DNA of 34,420 nt from Phycisphaerae bacterium (GCA_016927755.1 JAFGLZ010000144.1:1-34420), one strand, 5' to 3'. Shown: positions 6,123 through 15,751, counted from the first letter of the stretch. Notes: generated from the letters alone by a model not told the origin. Numbers and translations: made by a program.

Positions 6123-7679
6123 CTACGCCATCCCCCCAGCCGAAAGCTTCTCGCGGAGATACGCCAAGCATCGTGACTTGTCGATGCGTTCCTGCTGTAG
6201 CGTATCGCGCCAGCGGACCGTTACGGTCCCGTCCTGGGCGGTCTGCCCGTCCACGGTAAAGCAGAAGGGCGTGCCCGCCTCGTCCTGGCGGGCGTACCGG
6301 CGACCGATTGCCCCCTTCTCGTCGTAGAACGCCTTGAATTCCCGACGGATGTCACGGTAGATCGCCTGCGCCGTCTCCGGCATGCCGTCCCGCTTGACGA
6401 GCGGGAAGACCGCCGCCTTGATCGGTGCGAGCCGAGGGTGGAACCGCATGAAGATCCGCGCCTCGGCCGTCCCCTTGGCCCCAACGATCTCCTGCTCGTG
6501 GTAGGCCTCGCACAGTGTCGCCAGCGCGAAGCGATCCACGCCCGCGGAGGGCTCGATCACGTGCGGCAGATACCGTTCCTTCGTCTCGTCGTCGAAATAC
6601 AGCATGTCCTTCCCGCTGGCCGTCTGATGCGCGTTCAGGTCGTAGTCCGCCCGGTGAGCGACCCCCTCGAGTTCCTGCGGCTCGTCGCTGAATGGGAACA
6701 GGTACTCCACGTCCGTCGTCCCGACACTGTAGTGAGCGCGTTCGTCCACGCCCTGCTCCCGCGGCCGGAGCTTGTCGCTTCGGATCCACAGGTCCGTGTA
6801 CCACTTGAGCCGCTGGTCGCGCCAGAACTCGTACCACTCGCGCGACGTGTCCGGATGGCAGAAGAACTCCAGCTCCATCTGCTCGAACTCCCGCGACCGG
6901 AAGGTGTAGTTCCTCGGGTTGATCTCGTTGCGGAAGGCCTTGCCCACCTGGGCGATCCCGAAGGGGATCCGTACCCGTTGCGTGTCCACGACGTTGTTGA
7001 AGTTGACGAAGATCCCCTGGGCCGTCTCAGGCCTCAGATACGCCACGCTCGAGGACTCCTCCAGCGCGCCCACGTACGTCTTGAACATCAGGTTGAACGC
7101 CCTGGGCTCGGTCAGCTCTGCCTCCCCGCACGACGGGCAAACGGTCGGCCAGCCCTCGCCTCGACCTCGATCGAGGGACAGGGCGACTTTGCGGGCGTCC
7201 TTGGGCAGCTTCTTGGCCTTGCTCTTGGAGATCTGAACCGCCTCGAGCGCCTCATGCTCGGAATCCGCCTCGACCCCCGAGACCATCGCCGGTTGCTGGG
7301 CGCCCTCCACTTGACCGTCCACGAAGCCCACCAGCCAGACCTTGTCCGCGCGGAATCGCCCCCGACACTTCCGGCAATCCACCATCGGGTCGGCGAACCC
7401 CTCGCTGAGATGCCCGCTAGCCTGCCAAACCCGCGGGTTCATGATCAAGGAGCAATCGACTCCGACGATGGCGATCTCCTTGCCGTCCGGCCCGTCCGGC
7501 GGGCACGTCACCATGTCGTGCCACCAGGCCTCCTTGATATTGCGCTTCAGCTCCACGCCCAGCGGGCCGTAGTCCCAGAACCCGTTAATTCCGCCGTAAA
7601 TCTCGCTCGAGGGAAAGATGAAGCCCCGTCGCTTGCACAAGGCGACCAGTTTGTCCATGGTGGTTTCGTCAGACGGCAT
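6123..7679 (-). CDS. glyS: Glycyl-tRNA synthetase, alpha2 (single-chain) type
   Basis: A 518-residue class II synthetase that charges tRNA-Gly as a homodimer, unlike the two-subunit GlyQ/GlyS enzyme of many bacteria. Motif 1 region: GFIFPSSEIYGGINGFWDYG (residues 19-38). Two CxxC knuckles, CRKC (102-105) and CPSC (181-184), form the zinc site expected in this type, with a long basic insert between them. Motif 2: FGIAQVGKAFRNEINPR (240-256) and SREFEQMELEFF. Motif 3: PHVIEPSAGVDRFALA. The anticodon-binding domain ends the protein (LAPIKAAVFPLV onward). ATG 7679 is chosen because GGGAGG is nine bases upstream; a 72-residue upstream extension of the frame is Arg-rich and has no family match. It is divergent from the isomerase gene at 7894. 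Confidence 0.94.
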   Translation of the reverse strand: MPSDETTMDKLVALCKRRGFIFPSSEIYGGINGFWDYGPLGVELKRNIKEAWWHDMVTCPPDGPDGKEIAIVGVDCSLIMNPRVWQASGHLSEGFADPMVDCRKCRGRFRADKVWLVGFVDGQVEGAQQPAMVSGVEADSEHEALEAVQISKSKAKKLPKDARKVALSLDRGRGEGWPTVCPSCGEAELTEPRAFNLMFKTYVGALEESSSVAYLRPETAQGIFVNFNNVVDTQRVRIPFGIAQVGKAFRNEINPRNYTFRSREFEQMELEFFCHPDTSREWYEFWRDQRLKWYTDLWIRSDKLRPREQGVDERAHYSVGTTDVEYLFPFSDEPQELEGVAHRADYDLNAHQTASGKDMLYFDDETKERYLPHVIEPSAGVDRFALATLCEAYHEQEIVGAKGTAEARIFMRFHPRLAPIKAAVFPLVKRDGMPETAQAIYRDIRREFKAFYDEKGAIGRRYARQDEAGTPFCFTVDGQTAQDGTVTVRWRDTLQQERIDKSRCLAYLREKLSAGGMA

Positions 7680-7728
7680 CCAACGCATCCTCCCGATAAG
7701 CGGCCTGCTGCCCCAATCAGAATCCTTC

Positions 7729-7757
7729 ATCCTACTCGCTCGCTCGGCCCGAGACAA
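7729..7757 (-). promoter_or_regulatory. Putative promoter of glyS
   Basis: On the reverse strand TTGTCT (7757-7752) and TAGGAT (7734-7729) are 17 bases apart. The predicted start near 7722 leaves a leader of about 43 bases before ATG 7679. Confidence 0.4.
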
Positions 7758-7794
7758 CGGGCGGCGGAGCCGCATCGGACATCGCCCCGGCCGC

Positions 7795-7823
7795 TTGACG
7801 CCCCACGCATCGCCGCGTAGCTT
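7795..7823 (+). promoter_or_regulatory. Weak candidate promoter of the cytosolic isomerase gene
   Basis: TTGACG at 7795-7800 is followed after 17 bases by TAGCTT (7818-7823). The -35 is good and the -10 poor. The start codon is about 70 bases further on. Confidence 0.3.
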
Positions 7824-7893
7824 GCTGCGGCGGATCGATCCTCGTCGACCGGGGATCCGCTGTACGAGACATCGACGGCAGGAGCCTATCACC

Positions 7894-8679
7894 ATGTCAT
7901 GCAGTCATTGCCGATGGCGCTTGGGTTTGCAGACGTACACGTTCAACCGATTCACCGCGTTCGAATCGCTCGACAAGTGCAGGCAACTCGGCATCGAGGC
8001 CATCGAGTTCTATCCGGGCCAGGCGCTGAGCCCCGAGCATCCGGACGTCAAGACCGGGCCCGAGCTGATCCCCGAACTGCGCGACCTCGTCAAGGCCAAG
8101 CTCGCCGAGAACGGTCAGACGCTCGTCAACTGCTTTGGCGGTCCCTTCGGTAAGGACGAGACCGCTGACCGGCGGACCTTCGAGTTCGCCAAGGATATGG
8201 GCATCGAGACGCTGGTGTGCGAAATCGAACCGGACGGCTTCGACCAAGTCGATAGGCTCGTCGCCGAATACGACGTCACTGTGGCGATCCACAACCACCC
8301 CAAACCGAGTCGCTACTGGAGCCCGGACGTCGTCCTCGATGCCATCGCCGGCCACGATCCCAGGATCGGCGTGTGCCCGGACACGGGCCACTACAAGCGG
8401 AGCGGCCTGGATCCCGTCGAAGCGATCCGCAAGCTCGAGGGCCACATCAAGACCGTTCACCTCAAGGACATCACCCCACCGGAGGAAGATGCGCACGATA
8501 CCATCTGGGGCCAGGGCACGTGCGACGCGCGGGGCATCCTGACTGAGCTCCACCGGCAGGGTTTCCGTGGCGTGATCTCGGTCGAGTACGAGTATAATTG
8601 GGACGACTCCGTGCCCGACATCGCCCGCTGCGCCGCCTTCTTCCAGGAGGTGACCGACGAGCTCTACGGCCAGGCCTGA
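7894..8679 (+). CDS. Cytosolic sugar phosphate isomerase/epimerase-like TIM-barrel protein (PF01261 type)
   Basis: A 261-residue AP-endonuclease-2-like TIM barrel of the xylose-isomerase-like superfamily, which interconverts keto/aldo sugars or epimers using a divalent metal. Visible strand-end residues are typical of the metal site: GIEAIEFYPGQ, VAIHNHPKPSRYW, GVCPDTGHYKRSG, TVHLKDI and SVEYEYNW. There is no signal peptide (N-terminus MSCSHCRWRLGLQTYTFN), so it acts in the cytoplasm. CAGGAG at 7879-7884 is nine bases before the ATG; an upstream in-frame extension overlaps the divergent glyS gene and is not credible. The gene is closely related to the exported protein encoded next (shared TYTFNR, FxxDKC, PGQ, LSP, HNHPxPSRYW, DTGHxxRSG, HLKD). 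The actual sugar substrate cannot be read from sequence. Confidence 0.88.
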   Translation: MSCSHCRWRLGLQTYTFNRFTAFESLDKCRQLGIEAIEFYPGQALSPEHPDVKTGPELIPELRDLVKAKLAENGQTLVNCFGGPFGKDETADRRTFEFAKDMGIETLVCEIEPDGFDQVDRLVAEYDVTVAIHNHPKPSRYWSPDVVLDAIAGHDPRIGVCPDTGHYKRSGLDPVEAIRKLEGHIKTVHLKDITPPEEDAHDTIWGQGTCDARGILTELHRQGFRGVISVEYEYNWDDSVPDIARCAAFFQEVTDELYGQA

Positions 8680-8714
8680 GCCCCCTGCCCCCCTACCGCT
8701 CCGACCCGGACGGC

Positions 8715-8743
8715 TTGACGCCGAAGCCCGGCGCGCGTACTTT
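8715..8743 (+). promoter_or_regulatory. Putative promoter of the exported isomerase gene
   Basis: TTGACG (8715-8720) and TACTTT (8738-8743) are 17 bases apart. CCCGGC (8727-8732) and GCCGGG (8744-8749) make a 6-bp inverted repeat overlapping the -10 side. The start codon at 8827 is about 77 bases from the predicted transcript start. Confidence 0.35.
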
Positions 8744-8826
8744 GCCGGGACACTGAAAATCGACTTTGGGCGCGAGCCGGGCTCGGACCCGCCTCGCCAA
8801 CACCACTACTGAAGGAGGCGCTGATC

Positions 8827-9690
8827 ATGTTTCGGACGAATCGTTTGTCACTGGGTGTCCTGACCGTCCTGGCGGGCCTGACGATGTGCCAATCGGTACT
8901 GGCCGCGGAGGAGTGCGGTCGATGGAAGCTCTCCATGCAGGTGTACACCTTCAACCGCTACACACTCTTCGAGGCGATCGACAAGTGCAAGGAGCTGGGG
9001 ATCAAGTACGTGGAGCTGTTTCCCGGCCAGCGGCTCAGCCCGGACAAGAAGAACATCCAGTTCAGTCATGGCGCGTCCGCCGAATACCGGAAGATGGTCA
9101 AGGACAAGCTCGCCGAGGCCGGCATCAAGGCCGTTGGCTATGGCGTCGTCGGGTTGGGCAAGGACGAAGCCGAGAACCGCAAGGTCTTCGACTTCTGCAA
9201 GGACATGGGCATCGGGGTCATCAATTCCGAGCCCTCGCCCGAGGACTTGCCCGCCATCGACAAGCTGGCCCAGGAGTACAACATCAGCGTCGGCCTGCAT
9301 AATCACCCCCAGCCCAGCAGGTACTGGAACTACAAGGCCGTCTTGGAGGCCACCAAGAACTGCAGCAAGCGCATCGGCGCCTGCGCCGACACCGGGCACT
9401 GGATGCGATCCGGCATCGTGCCGCTCGAGGCCGTCAAGGCACTCAAGGGCCGGATCGTTAGTTCGCACCTGAAGGACCTCAACAAGATGGGCCGTCCCGG
9501 CGAGCATGACGTTCCTTGGGGCACCGGCAAGGGCGACGTGCGAGGCGTCCTCGAGGAACTCAAGAAGCAGGGCTACACCGGCATCTTCTCCATCGAGTAC
9601 GAGCACAATTGGACGACGAACATGCCAGAGCTCGCCAAGTGCGTCGAGTGGTTCAACAAAACGACGGAGGAAATCTACGGCGCCAAGTAG
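8827..9690 (+). CDS. Exported sugar isomerase/epimerase-like TIM-barrel protein (PF01261 type)
   Basis: A 287-residue paralogue of the preceding enzyme, with a signal peptide at residues 1-27 (LSLGVLTVLAGLTMCQSVLA). The catalytic barrel retains the same landmarks: YVELFPGQ (Glu63), GLHNHPQPSRYW (His158, His160), ACADTGHWMRSG (Asp188, His191), SSHLKDL (His214) and SIEYEHNW (Glu257, Glu259). An identical fold exported to the periplasm or outer compartment means its substrate is likely a free or glycosidically bound sugar, since sugar phosphates are not expected there. AAGGAGG is nine bases before the ATG. It lies 147 bases after the cytosolic copy and has a possible promoter of its own. In Bacteroidota and Planctomycetota, exported PF01261 proteins occur with Gfo/Idh/MocA oxidoreductases in keto-sugar pathways, which is a possible role here. 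Confidence 0.87.
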   Translation: MFRTNRLSLGVLTVLAGLTMCQSVLAAEECGRWKLSMQVYTFNRYTLFEAIDKCKELGIKYVELFPGQRLSPDKKNIQFSHGASAEYRKMVKDKLAEAGIKAVGYGVVGLGKDEAENRKVFDFCKDMGIGVINSEPSPEDLPAIDKLAQEYNISVGLHNHPQPSRYWNYKAVLEATKNCSKRIGACADTGHWMRSGIVPLEAVKALKGRIVSSHLKDLNKMGRPGEHDVPWGTGKGDVRGVLEELKKQGYTGIFSIEYEHNWTTNMPELAKCVEWFNKTTEEIYGAK

Positions 9691-9729
9691 CCGCCAAACA
9701 CCGTGGACTCGAGAACGATCGGTCGGCGT

Positions 9730-9764
9730 GGGCAGGCTCTGCGACGAAATCGCGGAGCCTGCCC
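9730..9764. repeat. Long perfect hairpin (REP-like or attenuator)
   Basis: GGGCAGGCTCTGCG (9730-9743) pairs with CGCGGAGCCTGCCC (9751-9764), a 14-bp stem with a single T:G pair and a seven-base loop. It sits between the exported isomerase and the NagB-like gene. No T tract follows. Confidence 0.55.
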
Positions 9765-9813
9765 GCCGCGCTGATCGCTGCACCGGCAAAACGTGCTTGC
9801 GGGAGGATCAAAG

Positions 9814-10770
9814 ATGGCCACAACGTTGCTGACCACCATCAAAGGCTCCATGCTCGACGGGTTCTTCCCCGCCGGGTGGGACCTGGCGAAGATGGACGCT
9901 TGCTGCTCGAACCCCCCCGAGACGATCTGCGACCGCCAGCCGTGGTGGAATCCTCGGTTCGAGCCCGTGCCCTGTGAGACGCTCGAAGAGTTCGACATCA
10001 AGATGGGCCACGAGATCGCCATGGAGATCCGCCAGACCGGCCAGGACGGTCGCCCGTGCATCATGATCCTTCCCGTCGGGCCCATGGGCATGTACAAGTG
10101 GGCCGTCTACTTCCTCAAGGAGTGGGACGTCTCCTGCAAGCATCTGCATGGTTTTAACATGGATGAATGGTCCGACGAGAAGGGCAACACCCTGCCCGGC
10201 TCGGAGCCGGGCAGCTTCGAGGACGCAATGGGCCAAGCCTTCTACGGCCCGCTCGCCGGGGCCGCCCCCGAGCCCAACCAGCGGCATTTCGCTACGAAGG
10301 ACGCCCTGCCCCGATACGCCGAGCAGATCAAGGAGCTTCATGACAAGGGCGGACGACTGACCGTCGTCTTTGGCATCGGCCGGGCGATGCACATCGCCTT
10401 CTGGGAGCCCCACTTCGCCGCTGAATTCGACTCCGTCGACAAGTGGAAGGCCCAGACGCACCGCATCGGCGCCCGGCTCCATCCCTTGACGATCGAGCAG
10501 AACGCCATCACGTCGTTCAAGAGCCGCACGACGCTGGTCCCCTGCTATGCCAACACCGTCGGCCCCGGGCTCTTCCTCCAAGCCGACCGAATCATCGGCG
10601 GCTGCGACGGCGCGCTCGGGCGTGGCATGTCGTGGCAGGGCCTGTCCCTGTGGTGCACGCTCCGCTACGGACCCGACCCCTGGGTGACCAGCAGCTTCAT
10701 GCCGACGCTTCCCGGGCGCCTCTTCTTCCTGAAGGAGTTGGCCGGGCCGCTTGAACCGGAGTGCAATTAG
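9814..10770 (+). CDS. Glucosamine-6-phosphate deaminase-like (NagB/SugarP isomerase fold) protein
   Basis: A 318-residue protein of the NagB fold. The segment PVGPMGMYKW...FNMDEW (residues 87-119) matches NagB's phosphate-binding loop and FNMDEY strand, with Asp117 at the place of the catalytic Asp72 of E. coli NagB. GIGRAMHIAFWEP (187-199) matches the NagB GxGxDGHIAFNEP loop. His193 and Glu198 are kept, but the Asp that assists ring opening (Asp141 in NagB) is Ala191 and the Gly is Met192. A long N-terminal part (residues 1-60) is specific to this protein. It therefore probably acts on an amino sugar or related sugar phosphate, but with altered chemistry or substrate. GGGAGG is seven bases before ATG 9814; GTG 9793 is in frame but lacks a site. 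It is cytosolic and follows the isomerases. Confidence 0.72.
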   Translation: MATTLLTTIKGSMLDGFFPAGWDLAKMDACCSNPPETICDRQPWWNPRFEPVPCETLEEFDIKMGHEIAMEIRQTGQDGRPCIMILPVGPMGMYKWAVYFLKEWDVSCKHLHGFNMDEWSDEKGNTLPGSEPGSFEDAMGQAFYGPLAGAAPEPNQRHFATKDALPRYAEQIKELHDKGGRLTVVFGIGRAMHIAFWEPHFAAEFDSVDKWKAQTHRIGARLHPLTIEQNAITSFKSRTTLVPCYANTVGPGLFLQADRIIGGCDGALGRGMSWQGLSLWCTLRYGPDPWVTSSFMPTLPGRLFFLKELAGPLEPECN

Positions 10771-10809
10771 AAGACGCCGGCAAATCGAAGCGTGGACATG
10801 CCGGATTCG

Positions 10810-10833
10810 GGCCAATCGACACGCGGATTGGCC
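10810..10833. terminator. Terminator hairpin between converging genes
   Basis: GGCCAATC (10810-10817) and GATTGGCC (10826-10833) form an 8-bp stem with an 8-base loop. A T-rich run (GGTTGTGCTTGTCTATT) follows on the forward strand. It serves the NagB-like gene ending at 10770 and may serve the reverse gene ending at 10846. Confidence 0.6.
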
Positions 10834-10845
10834 GGTTGTGCTTGT

Positions 10846-13167
10846 CTATTCGTGAAGTCTCTCTCGCTCGGATTCGACCTTCTCGAACCAGTTCTCCAGT
10901 TCGTGCTGCATTGAGCGGACTCGATCTGGATGCCCCTCGGACAGGTCGTTCTGCTCGTAGGGGTCTTCCTCCAGATTGAACAACAGCGGCGGCTGCGCCG
11001 AAGGGATGTCCCGCTCGGGCTCAGGGTCGCGACAGATGTCGGTAATACCTTCAGGCTCGTACTTGAGCTTGCGGTCGGTCTCCATGTCCGCCTCGGTGAG
11101 CCACATGGCCTCGGGGATCTCACGGCAGACAAGCTTCCAGGGCCCGTCGCGCATCGCGGCGTTGCAGTTGGGCACTGGGGTGTAGCGGTTCCATTGCCAG
11201 AACCGGCGGGGATCGACGTCATCCGGCTCCCCTCTCAGGACCTCGAGCCTGCCATGGCCGTCAAGGTCGAGGCGCTTGGGTACCGCGACCTCCGCGACCT
11301 GCAACAGCGTCGCAAACCAGTCCGTGAAGTGCATGAACGCGCCGGACTGCCTCCCACCGTCCAGCCCGGCAGGCCAGCGAAGGATGGCCGGCACCCGAAT
11401 GCCCCCCTCGTAGACGTTGCCCTTGCAGCCGTTGAAGTGGCCGTTGTAGCGATCGGTGTTCATATCGCCTTCGCCGCCGAACTGGGGGCCGTTGTCGCTG
11501 GTGAATAGGATGAGCGTGTCCTCGGTGAGCCCGTGTCGCTCCAGGGCATCGAGGATGCGTTGGATCCCCTGGTCCATCCGTCGGTTCATCCCGTAGATCA
11601 GCGAGACGCCCTCCGTGAACCGTCCCGTCTCGCGGAATGGATTCGCGTCTTCGTCCGGAACCTGCAATGGAAAGTGCGGCGCGTTGTACGTGACGTGAAG
11701 GAAGAACGGGTCGTCGCGGTGGCGATCGATGAACTGGACGGCCTCCTCGGTGAAGACGTCCGTGAGGTAGCGACCGTCGGCCTTGTGGAATCGCCCGTTG
11801 TAGTCGAGCCGCCACTGCCAGTAGTCGCTCCAACCGCCCCGAAAGCCCACGAAGTCCAGGAACCCTCGAGCCCGCGGATGATATCGCGGGTCCAACGCCC
11901 CAAGGTGCCACTTGCCCACCAGCCCCGTCGCATAGCCGCCGGCGGAGAGCACATCGGCCAGGGTCGTCTCGCGCAGACTCAGCCGATCAAGCCCCCTGCC
12001 CTCGAGCGTGTCGATCGCCCCCGTCCGGTGCGGATACCGCCCCGTCAGAAGCGCCGCACGCGCCGGAGCGCAAACGGGCGAGCCGGAGTAGTGCTGCCTG
12101 AGGCAGATCCCATGCATCGCAAGCGCATCCAACCCGGGCGTCTGTACCATGTCGCCCCCGAACGCCCCGATGTCGCCGTAACCCATGTCGTCCGCCACGA
12201 TCAGCACGATGTTGGGTCGCGATCGACGGATTGATGCGGCTCTAGTCTCCACGCTCGGTGTGGCCGATTCGCCGACATGCCATCGCTGCGAAAGTCTCGT
12301 AGATCCCTGCCAGATGCCAACGATAACGTCCTTGGCCTCACTGCAATGCCGCACGACCTGCGCGATGTCCTGGCCTTGGATCTCACAGACAATGGGACCT
12401 TCGTAGCCGATCTCCTTGAGCCGCTCAAACGTTCGTTGGTAATCGATCGTGTTGTTCAGGTGCGGCGGCTGGTGCTCCATGAACCGCCCCCAGTAATGGT
12501 TCACGCCGTTCATGTGGACTTCGGCGATCCGACCGGCGAACTCGTCAATGTACGCGAAGAAACCCTCGTCGGTTCCCGCAGCCATGTAGGCGTGGCCGAT
12601 GTCCAGGTTGATGCCCCAGCCGTCCACGCGATCCGCCACGTACTTGAGGTAAGCCAGAGATCCTGCCTCATAACCGACCGGAATGCCCAACACCTTGGCC
12701 TGGGGCATCAAGTGCTCGGCGAAGGCAGCGTCGTGGTCCCAGAGTCTCTCCGGCCTTCGAACAAAGCCGGGCGTCGGCTGCCCGCCGTGATACGTCATCG
12801 CCGTCGCGCCAAGCTCCGCGGCGAACTCCAGGCATTTGTCGTAGTAATCCCACGTCAGCCGCCGCAAATGCCGGTTCGCGCTGGAGAGGTTCCAGTCCAA
12901 GTGCGGTGAGTGGACGGTCACCCAATCGAAAACGCTCAGGGCCTCCTTGAGCCTCGTGATCTCGTCCGACGTGGCGTCGAACAGATCGATGCCGACGTTC
13001 GGATGGTTCTCGGGGAAGCCCAACTGGGCCTGGTCCAGCGTCGGAACGATCTCGAACCCTTTGAATCCCGCCTCGTGGACCGCGCGAATCGCGTCGTAGA
13101 CGTCCTCCCCGTGTGTCGATGGGAGGAAGTGCGTCGAGATGCCGATTCGGTCGCTGATCTGGGTCAT
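10846..13167 (-). CDS. Fusion of a PF01261 TIM-barrel isomerase and a type I sulfatase
   Basis: A 773-residue protein in one uninterrupted frame. Residues 1-285 are an isomerase/epimerase barrel with metal-site landmarks TVHSPH (His86), GYEAGS (Glu167), NLDIGH (Asp189, His191), AEVHMNGVNHYW (His218) and VCEIQG (Glu262). After a linker (residues 286-314) comes a sulfatase: NIVLIVADDMGYGD (Asp326, Asp327), the formylglycine motif CAPAR (Cys366-Arg370), GKWHLG (Lys419, His421), NAPHFP (His498) and SDNGPQFGGEGD (Asp558, Asn559). Family members usually are separate proteins, and bacterial sulfatases are usually exported, yet there is no signal peptide here. Cys366 needs conversion to formylglycine; no maturase gene is in the window. 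GAGGAG is six bases before the ATG. Alternatives are a lost stop codon joining two genes, or assembly error. Confidence 0.85.
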   Translation of the reverse strand: MTQISDRIGISTHFLPSTHGEDVYDAIRAVHEAGFKGFEIVPTLDQAQLGFPENHPNVGIDLFDATSDEITRLKEALSVFDWVTVHSPHLDWNLSSANRHLRRLTWDYYDKCLEFAAELGATAMTYHGGQPTPGFVRRPERLWDHDAAFAEHLMPQAKVLGIPVGYEAGSLAYLKYVADRVDGWGINLDIGHAYMAAGTDEGFFAYIDEFAGRIAEVHMNGVNHYWGRFMEHQPPHLNNTIDYQRTFERLKEIGYEGPIVCEIQGQDIAQVVRHCSEAKDVIVGIWQGSTRLSQRWHVGESATPSVETRAASIRRSRPNIVLIVADDMGYGDIGAFGGDMVQTPGLDALAMHGICLRQHYSGSPVCAPARAALLTGRYPHRTGAIDTLEGRGLDRLSLRETTLADVLSAGGYATGLVGKWHLGALDPRYHPRARGFLDFVGFRGGWSDYWQWRLDYNGRFHKADGRYLTDVFTEEAVQFIDRHRDDPFFLHVTYNAPHFPLQVPDEDANPFRETGRFTEGVSLIYGMNRRMDQGIQRILDALERHGLTEDTLILFTSDNGPQFGGEGDMNTDRYNGHFNGCKGNVYEGGIRVPAILRWPAGLDGGRQSGAFMHFTDWFATLLQVAEVAVPKRLDLDGHGRLEVLRGEPDDVDPRRFWQWNRYTPVPNCNAAMRDGPWKLVCREIPEAMWLTEADMETDRKLKYEPEGITDICRDPEPERDIPSAQPPLLFNLEEDPYEQNDLSEGHPDRVRSMQHELENWFEKVESERERLHE

Positions 13168-13186
13168 CCACGTCTCCTCGTCCGAT

Positions 13187-13209
13187 CTGTCAGATGACGT
13201 ATCTGGCAG
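13187..13209. promoter_or_regulatory. Candidate operator in a divergent intergenic region
   Basis: CTGTCAGAT (13187-13195) and ATCTGGCAG (13201-13209) are inverted about a five-base centre, with one G:T pair. The 120-base gap between the sulfatase fusion and the oxidoreductase is the only space for both promoters, so a regulator binding here could control both directions. No regulator of a known class is adjacent. Confidence 0.4.
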
Positions 13210-13287
13210 GTATGAAACGGACCATCAAGCGTCTATCATATGCGGCCGGCTGAGGCAAGGTTGGCGATCCCTTTAGAGGAAGAATCC

Positions 13288-14301
13288 ATGGCCAGGAAGC
13301 GACCCGTTCGGGTAACGATCATTGGTTGCGGCGGCATGGCTCGCGCCCATTTGAACGCGATGCTCAAAATGCGGAGTACGACGCGGATCCCCGTCGTCTG
13401 CGAGCCGTCAAGGAAGGCCTACGAGATGACGGCGGAGATGTTCACCAAGGCCCGTCAGACTCCCCCGCCGAACGAGCCCGATCTCAAACGACTCCTCAAG
13501 GAGTACAAGGGCAAGCTGGACGCCGCCTTCATCATCACCCCGCACGCCTACCATCACGACCAGACCAAGGCGTGCCTCCAGGCGGGGCTCGACGTCCTGC
13601 TCGAGAAGCCCATGGTCATGAACGCCAGGGAGGCCCGCAGCCTCATCCGCGTCCGAGACAAGACACGCAAGCTGCTCGTCGTGGCGTTTCCGGGGAGCCT
13701 ATCGCCCCAGGTCAGAACCGCCGTCAAGATGCTCCGCTCCGGCAAGGTAGGCAAGCTCCTGACGATCAGCGGCACCGTCTGGCAGAACTGGGGCCCCAAC
13801 CAAGTCGGCCAGTGGCGGCAGGTGCCCGAGATCGCCGGCGGTGGGTTCATGTTCGACACCGGCGCGCACATGCTCAATACGGTCACGGACTTGGCCGGCC
13901 AGGACTTCGCCGAGGTCGCAGCCTGGCTGGACAATTGCGGCCGCCCCGTCGATACACTGGCCGCGATCATGGGGCGCCTCAAGTCGGGCGCCATGGTCAC
14001 CATCCACGGTTGCGGCGAGGCGATTCCGTCCTGCCAGTCGCAAATCCAGGTCTTCTGCCAGAAGGCCATCATCCGCACCGGCGTCTGGGGCGAGTCGCTG
14101 GACATGCAGCGTCACGGCTGCGCCGAGTACAAACCCATCAAGGTCGCCGCATCCAAAGGCGTCTGGGAGCAGTTCCTGCTGGTCCGCGCCAAGAAGATGA
14201 AGAACCCCTGCCCGCCCGAGGTGGGCCTGCGGATGGCCAAGCTCTGGGACGCAATCAAGGCCTCCTCGGCCAAGGGCGGCGCGCCCGTGAAGTGTCGCTG
14301 A
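13288..14301 (+). CDS. Gfo/Idh/MocA family NAD(P)-dependent oxidoreductase
   Basis: A 337-residue cytosolic enzyme. The Rossmann domain starts VRVTIIGCGGMARAHLNAML (GxGGMA at residues 13-18). The family EKP motif is at 106-108 (DVLLEKPMV) and the His-containing GGFMFDTGAHMLNT helix marks the C-terminal substrate domain. Members oxidise or reduce a sugar hydroxyl or inositol using NAD(P). The ATG at 13288 follows GAGGA by seven bases; an upstream extension has no match. The gene lies 82 bases before the fucosidase on the same strand and probably forms an operon with it, so its substrate may be a released deoxy or amino sugar. The cofactor specificity cannot be settled by eye. Confidence 0.88.
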   Translation: MARKRPVRVTIIGCGGMARAHLNAMLKMRSTTRIPVVCEPSRKAYEMTAEMFTKARQTPPPNEPDLKRLLKEYKGKLDAAFIITPHAYHHDQTKACLQAGLDVLLEKPMVMNAREARSLIRVRDKTRKLLVVAFPGSLSPQVRTAVKMLRSGKVGKLLTISGTVWQNWGPNQVGQWRQVPEIAGGGFMFDTGAHMLNTVTDLAGQDFAEVAAWLDNCGRPVDTLAAIMGRLKSGAMVTIHGCGEAIPSCQSQIQVFCQKAIIRTGVWGESLDMQRHGCAEYKPIKVAASKGVWEQFLLVRAKKMKNPCPPEVGLRMAKLWDAIKASSAKGGAPVKCR

Positions 14302-14383
14302 GGATGCTTGGGTCTCGTGGCAGCATGAGGCCAACGACTGATCGATACGAGATGGTCCGGGGGATTGCTGGGAGGTCCGTACC

Positions 14384-15724
<1,341 letters not shown>

Positions 15725-15751
15725 TACCGCGTTTCATAAATGGTGCGACTA

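Noticed and set aside
6438..7820. 460-codon forward frame opposite glyS
   Set aside because: Shadow of the glycyl-tRNA synthetase gene, with no recognisable domain.
8848..9789. 313-codon reverse frame opposite the exported isomerase
   Set aside because: Antisense shadow with no motif; the forward gene has a signal peptide, ribosome site and conserved metal-site residues.
9808..10815. 335-codon reverse frame opposite the NagB-like gene
   Set aside because: Antisense shadow; the forward gene has clear NagB-fold landmarks.
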